Positions 59,403-64,000 of a DNA stretch of 64,000 nt are shown here, in pieces (within the stretch, counting starts at the first letter, position 1; every line of letters begins with the position of its first letter). Location: the NCBI GenBank assembly GCA_963717385.1, contig CAVQWE010000005.1, forward strand, positions 62,001 through 126,000. Direction: 5' to 3'. The position numbers and the translations under genes were made by a program. The notes beneath the pieces were generated by a model. That model was given only the letters and a program-made list of their open reading frames with translations, ran no database searches and was not told where the DNA came from. The stretch comes from Sva-07 sp963717385 (GTDB taxonomy: Bacteria > Actinomycetota > Acidimicrobiia > Acidimicrobiales > Ilumatobacteraceae).

Positions 59403-59923
59403 ATGGCGCAACGCGGTGCCGTTGCGTTGCTCGCGCTGGTCGTCGTCGCCGCCTGCGACACCGACGACGGGGCTGCAGCCGACGTCGTCGGACCCCGCCG
59501 AGGCGATCACCGCAGCCGTCGAGTGGCAGGCGGGAGAACAAGAACCCGTGGTCGAACGACGACGGCGAAGCGCAGCTCCCCGTGATCTTCGTGGTGGCCG
59601 ACGACGGCGCCACGATCGAGGTCGGTGTGCAGGCCGACGTGGCCGCAGCGACGGTCGACTGGGCAACGGTGCGTTTCGCCGACGACGTGGCCGACGTCTT
59701 CGATCCCGACCTCGACGGCGAACCCGTCCGCGACGATGGCGTCCTGCTCCTCATCGGAGCCATGCCAGAACCGGCTCAGCGGGTCGAGCTCGACCTCGTT
59801 CGATACACCGCCGTCGACGACGGTGAGCCCATCGTCCTCGAGATCACCGCAGAGTCGCACACCGACGGCACCCAACCCGATGCGGCGCCGCGGACGATCG
59901 TCACTGCGGTGACGCAGCCCTGA
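59403..59923 (+). CDS. Putative lipoprotein (frame-disrupted)
   Basis: This encodes about 173 residues, starting MAQRGAVALLALVVVAACDT, a lipoprotein signal with lipidated Cys18. After frame changes near 59474 and 59545 the sequence continues as DPAEAITAAVEWQAGEQEPV and EAQLPVIFVVADDGATIEVG, forming a beta-rich domain of about 130 residues. I recognise no family. Its last 23 bases overlap the convergent MFS gene. The protein is probably exported and membrane-tethered. Confidence 0.65.
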
Positions 59924-61445
59924 TCATCGAGTCGGCGAGCGCAAGGGCGCTCAGCACGTCGCTCTCGCTCAGACTGTCGTCGACGGCGATGGCTCGTCGG
60001 CGCAGTTCGTCGAGCTGACAACGATCATCGCCTCGAGCCATCGGTCCCACCACGCTCTGGGCGAGGTCGACCGCCGCAGATGCGTCGACGATGGCGACAC
60101 GGAACGACCCGGCCTCCCAGGCCTGGTGCGCCATCGCGAGACGTGCATGCGCGCCGCCAAGATGGTCTTCGGGCGGCCCCTCGAAACGGTGCGCTTCTCG
60201 TATCCCGCGTACGAAGACCACGAGAGCTGGAACGTAGATGGCGGTGAGCACGGTCATGCTGACCTCCACCGGCAGCGAGATCGGCGTGGCGAGCACGCCA
60301 CCGAACACCCACGCCAGCTGGAAGCGCGTCTCGTATCGGGCGCCCGCACGCCCGAGGAGCGCTTCGGGGGCACGGCGCTGGAGAAGTCCGTCGAAGGCAT
60401 TGCGCCCGAGGGTGGTCGACAGCCCGACCATGCCCGACGTGACGATCAAGAGCGGCACCGACGCTCCCAGGATGCCGACCGCGGTGAACACCGCGGGCAA
60501 CGCCAGCGACAGACCGATCAACTGTTCTTCGCTGAACCAGCGGCGCAAGATCGTGGCCGCCGTGTGGCCGACGAACGCGCCGATGCCGTAGGCCGCCGCG
60601 GCGAGTCCGTACACCAGCGCAGGCTCGGCCGAACGGCGCAGCGTGAAGGCGAGCGTGAAGATGAAGAAACCGACCGCGGCGCGGATGGCGAGGAGCCCGA
60701 TCGACGACACCACCACCGTCGGGAGGTGGGTCTCGGCGTACTCGACGTCGTCGGGGATGACCGCCGCCGCCGTGCGAGGTCGGGCGCGGAGTACGGCCAG
60801 CCCGGCGAACGCGAAGAGCACGGCTCCGGCACGAAGCGACCACTCGGCACCGGCAGCAGCGAACACGCCCGTGGCGGCGGCCACGCCGATCGCCGCAGTC
60901 ACACTGGCGAAGCGAGCGAGCCGGGCGTTCGTGGCGACCAACTCCTCGGGGTCGTCGACCAGGGTCTGCACGAGCGTCTGCTTGACGATGCCCGACGCCT
61001 TGCTGGCGATCAGCAGCAACAGCACGACGGGATAGAAGGTGACCTGGAGGAGCGTGATTGCGAGGACGAGGCAGAACACGCCACGCGACACGAAGAAACC
61101 GGCAGCGACGAATCGTTGCGAGCGTCTGAACCGGTCGACCGCGGGGCCGACCAGCGGCGACAACACCGCGAGTGGCGCCATCGTGATCAGCAGGTACAGC
61201 AGCACCTGTTGGCGTGAGGCGTTGGGGCTGACGTTGAAGAACAACGATCCAGCCAGGCTGACCGACACGAACGCATCGCCGGCTGCGGCAAGACCGTGCG
61301 CGGTGGCGAGCGGCACCACCGCTCCCCTGCCGATCAATGTGCGACGGAGCCGGAGCTGCAGCGACACGCGCTCGGGCACAACGGGCTCCGTCCCCTCGTG
61401 CACACCACCGGCGGCCATCAACCCCCATCTTGCTGCATCCGGCAC
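59901..61445 (-). CDS. MFS-fold transporter with cytoplasmic C-terminal extension
   Basis: This encodes 514 residues (505 from the second ATG). About 12 membrane helices occupy residues 40-420, with VGPAVDRFRRSQRFVAAGFF as the loop 2-3 motif and GMVGLSTTLGRNAFDGLLQR in the second half. A soluble C-terminal part of roughly 90 residues (EDHLGGAHARLAMAHQAWEA, then SLSESDVLSALALADSMIR) is helical. The substrate is unknown; the layout resembles MFS_3-type exporters. It is divergent from fhs, with a gap of 88 bases. Confidence 0.78.
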   Translation of the reverse strand: MPDAARWGLMAAGGVHEGTEPVVPERVSLQLRLRRTLIGRGAVVPLATAHGLAAAGDAFVSVSLAGSLFFNVSPNASRQQVLLYLLITMAPLAVLSPLVGPAVDRFRRSQRFVAAGFFVSRGVFCLVLAITLLQVTFYPVVLLLLIASKASGIVKQTLVQTLVDDPEELVATNARLARFASVTAAIGVAAATGVFAAAGAEWSLRAGAVLFAFAGLAVLRARPRTAAAVIPDDVEYAETHLPTVVVSSIGLLAIRAAVGFFIFTLAFTLRRSAEPALVYGLAAAAYGIGAFVGHTAATILRRWFSEEQLIGLSLALPAVFTAVGILGASVPLLIVTSGMVGLSTTLGRNAFDGLLQRRAPEALLGRAGARYETRFQLAWVFGGVLATPISLPVEVSMTVLTAIYVPALVVFVRGIREAHRFEGPPEDHLGGAHARLAMAHQAWEAGSFRVAIVDASAAVDLAQSVVGPMARGDDRCQLDELRRRAIAVDDSLSESDVLSALALADSMIRAASPQ

Positions 61446-61533
61446 GCCAGCACCCCGATGAGCTGTGTCGACACCGGCGGTTGTGCGAGAGTTTCCCGAT
61501 GCGTGGGATCGACGGGATCAAGGGGTGGGCAGC

Positions 61534-63232
61534 GTGACGTTTCCAACGGATCTCGAGATCGCACGACAGGCGAAGCTCCGACCGCTGACCGATGTCGCCG
61601 CGTCGGCCGGCCTGCCGCTGGAGTTGCTCGAGCCGTACGGGTCGGGCGCGGCAAAGATCGACTTGGCGGCGATCGATGCACTGGCCGATCGGCCGCAGGC
61701 CAAGTACGTGGTGGTCTCGGCGATCACGCCGACTCCGCTCGGTGAAGGCAAGACCACGGTTGCGGTGGGGCTCGCGCAGGGCTTCTCGCACATCGACAAG
61801 CAGGCAACGCTGGCGATCCGACAGCCGTCGATGGGACCGACGTTCGGCATCAAGGGAGGCGCCGCAGGTGGCGGCTACAGCCAGGTCGTGCCGATGGAAC
61901 TGCTCAACCTGCACCTCACCGGCGATGTCCACGCCGTCACGGCAGCAACCAACATGTGTGCCGCCGCAGTCGATGCGCACGTCTTCCACGGCAATTCGTC
62001 CGAGCTCGACCCGCACCAGATCTCGTGGCGGCGTTCGATCGACATCAACGATCGGTCCCTGCGCAATGTGGTCACCGGGTTGGGGTCACGGCTCGACGGC
62101 ACGCCCCGCGAGACCGGCTTCGACATCACCGCAGCGTCGGAAGTCATGGCAACGTTGGCGCTCGCGAGTGATCTGCAGGATCTACGGCGCCGGCTCGGGC
62201 GCATCGTCGTCGGCTACACCAAGTCGGGCGATCCGGTCACCGCAGAGGACGTCGAGGTCGCCGGCGCGATGGCGGTGATCCTGCGCGAGGCGATCAAACC
62301 GAACCTGATGCAGACGCTCGAGAACACCCCGGTGCTCGTCCATGCGGGACCGTTCGGCAACATCGCGACCGGCAACTCGTCGATCGTCGCCGACCTGATC
62401 GGCATCCACATGGGCGACTACCTGGTCACCGAGGCAGGCTTCGGCGCCGACATGGGCGCCGAGCGGTTCTTCAACATCAAGTGCCGCATGTCGGGCCTCG
62501 CTCCGGACGCCGCGGTGCTCGTCGCCACCGTCCGCGGCTTGAAGGCGCACAGCGGCAAGCACCACATCGTCGCCGGACGGCCGCTGCCCGAGGCGATCCT
62601 GGCGGAGAATCCCGACGAGGTGCACGAGGGCGGCGCCAACCTTCGCAAGCAGTTGGAGAACATGCGCATCCACGGCTGCACGCCGGTGGTGGCGATCAAC
62701 GTGTTCCCCGGCGACCATCCCGCCGACATCGATGCGATCGAGGAGATCGCCGCCGAGTTCGGGGCCCGCTCGGCGGTGTCGACCCACTTCTCCGACGGCG
62801 GCGTCGGGCGCGAAGGAACTCGCCGCGGTCGTCGCCGAAGCGGCCGAGGAGCCGAGCGAGTTCGCCGTGCTGTACCCCGATGACATGGCGCTGCGCGACA
62901 AGATCCACACCGTGGCCACCAAGGTGTACGGCGCCGATGGCGTCGACTACACGCCGCTCGCCAACCGTCAGCTCGACACCTACGAACGCAACGGGTTCGG
63001 GAATCTGCCCGTGTGTATCGCCAAGACGCACCTGTCGATCTCGTCCGATCCAACACTGCGCGGTGCGCCGACCGGTTGGACGTTGCCGGTGCGCGAAGTC
63101 CGGGCGTCGGTCGGAGCCGGATTCGTCTATCCGATCTGCGGTGCGATGAGCACCATGCCCGGCCTGGGCGCATCACCGGCGCTGCAGCGCATCGACATCG
63201 ACGCCGACGGCAACATCGTCGGTCTGAGCTGA
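61534..63232 (+). CDS. fhs: Formate-tetrahydrofolate ligase (frame-disrupted)
   Basis: This encodes about 566 residues from a GTG (VTFPTDLEIARQAKLRPL), preceded by AAGGGG. The ATP-binding ITPTPLGEGKTTVAVGLAQG and QPSMGPTFGIKGGAAGGGYS are diagnostic. The frame changes near 62803 after HFSDGG and continues SGAKELAAVVAEAAEEP to the expected ending. It forms 10-formyl-THF from formate, ATP and THF, feeding purines and the methylene-THF pool that MetH draws on. It is followed by an unknown gene 9 bases later. Confidence 0.93.
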
Positions 63233-63240
63233 GCGGGCAC

Positions 63241-64000
63241 ATGATGGCAACAACACCGATCGACGCACTGCGCGCGCTCCACGAGGAACTGTGGGATCCC
63301 GAACGAGGGATGGATCGCTACGCGCCGGGCGTGGTGCCGGGCATCGACATCTCGACACTGCGACCTGCACGCCGTACGCGAGACCGCCAACGGCGCGTTC
63401 CTCGACCTGCAGGACGGCAACGTCGAGCGGGCCGTGACTGCGTTGCGCAGCGTGTTGGCGTTGCAGTACCCGCTGTCGGACCGCCCGTGGAGCGGCACGT
63501 TCCCCACCTCGGCCGAGCAGCCCGAACCACCCGGCGACGATGCCATCGAGTGGGTGCACTACGACCCGAACTGGCGCCAGTTCCTCGGTGTGACCTTGGC
63601 GCTGTGCTCGATCGTGCACGGTCCGTCGTTGCCCGCCGACGTGACGGAGGGAATCACCGAGGCATTGCGGCGATGTGTTGCCGGCGAGCCCGACGACCGA
63701 ATCCCGCGTTGGTACACCAACCCGTATCTGATGCACGCCTGGCTGCAGGGACACCTCGCTTCGATCACCGGCGACAGCGAGCTGCGAGCGGCGGCACACA
63801 TGCGACTTGCGGTCCCCATGGAGCGCCTGCTGCGCTACGGCGACCTCGACGAGTACAACTCACCGACCTACGACGGGATCGACCTGCTGGCGCTCGGCCT
63901 CTGGGCGATGTATCCGCCGACCGACGGCTTCGCGCGCCGCCGCGTCGACGATGCTGCCGCAGATCGGTGCCGTGTCTCGAAGCTCTACCACTCGAGGTTC
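63241..64000 (+). CDS. Unknown protein, probable alpha/alpha-toroid fold (partial, frame-disrupted)
   Basis: The start MMATTPIDALRALHEELWDP lies 9 bases after fhs. The frame changes near 63357 to CDLHAVRETANGAFLDLQDG and stays open to the window edge, about 253 residues in all. Distinct sequences are WVHYDPNWRQFLGVTLALC, RIPRWYTNPYLMHAWLQGHL and EYNSPTYDGIDLLALGLWAM. The spaced Trp/Tyr and the EYNSPTYDG pattern recall helical-toroid glycan-active proteins, but I cannot assign a family. The C-terminus is cut off. Closeness to fhs suggests co-transcription, not a shared pathway. Confidence 0.6.
   Translation, partial: MMATTPIDALRALHEELWDPERGMDRYAPGVVPGIDISTLRPARRTRDRQRRVPRPAGRQRRAGRDCVAQRVGVAVPAVGPPVERHVPHLGRAARTTRRRCHRVGALRPELAPVPRCDLGAVLDRARSVVARRRDGGNHRGIAAMCCRRARRPNPALVHQPVSDARLAAGTPRFDHRRQRAASGGTHATCGPHGAPAALRRPRRVQLTDLRRDRPAGARPLGDVSADRRLRAPPRRRCCRRSVPCLEALPLEV

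Overview
The window comes from a high-GC Gram-positive chromosome, most likely an actinobacterium of the Ilumatobacter/Acidimicrobiia type. Supporting evidence is the actinobacterial L10 leader, a homologue of the mycobacterial Rv0474/HbhA pair, a DUF222-type HNH endonuclease, GTG starts and strong G/C third positions. The lineage is my inference from gene content, not a database match. Bases 1-217 hold nothing I can support.

Region 1 (0.2-28.6 kb) is the transcription/translation core, almost all on the minus strand. Read 5' to 3' on that strand it runs tRNA-Tyr, tRNA-Thr, tRNA-Met, tuf (intact), rpmG, tRNA-Trp, secE, nusG, rplK, rplA, L10 leader, rplJ, rplL, rpoB, rpoC, then padR with a membrane protein, rpsL, rpsG, a CBS-domain gene, a lipoprotein gene, fusA, tuf (second copy, frame-disrupted) and rpsJ, closed by a strong hairpin. 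A GNAT gene, an M14-type peptidase gene and an AspT/YidE-type transporter gene are interleaved. A frame-disrupted HtrA protease, an alpha/beta hydrolase and an AAA-type ATPase lie downstream.

Region 2 (28.6-38.1 kb) is mixed: yajQ, a large membrane-anchored protein, acs, an ECF-like sigma factor with a membrane partner, a TesB-like thioesterase, a DUF222/HNH endonuclease and a MidA/NDUFAF7-type methyltransferase. Short duplicated pieces of the midA-tesB junction bracket both the HNH gene and the sigma pair.

Region 3 (38.2-49.1 kb) is a complex I operon in the order nuoA-B-C-D-H-I-J-K-L-M-N, without nuoE, nuoF and nuoG. The neighbouring midA family includes the complex I assembly methyltransferase NDUFAF7.

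Region 4 (49.2-64 kb) holds an aquaporin, three MFS transporters, cobalamin-dependent metH coupled to an ArsR-methyltransferase fusion, uridine phosphorylase, an Rv0474-like regulator with an HbhA-like protein, a lipoprotein, formate-tetrahydrofolate ligase (fhs) and a partial unknown gene. metH and fhs both act in one-carbon metabolism.

About thirty apparent frameshifts occur, many in genes expected to be essential (nusG, nuoM, nuoL, nuoI, metH). I read most as base-calling or assembly indels; affected genes are given as whole spans with approximate break positions. The most unusual structures are a 42-bp inverted-repeat family with 12-bp arms and an 18-nt spacer upstream of three unrelated genes, the duplicated midA-tesB junction, and a repeat palindrome that supplies the last codons and stop of rpoB.
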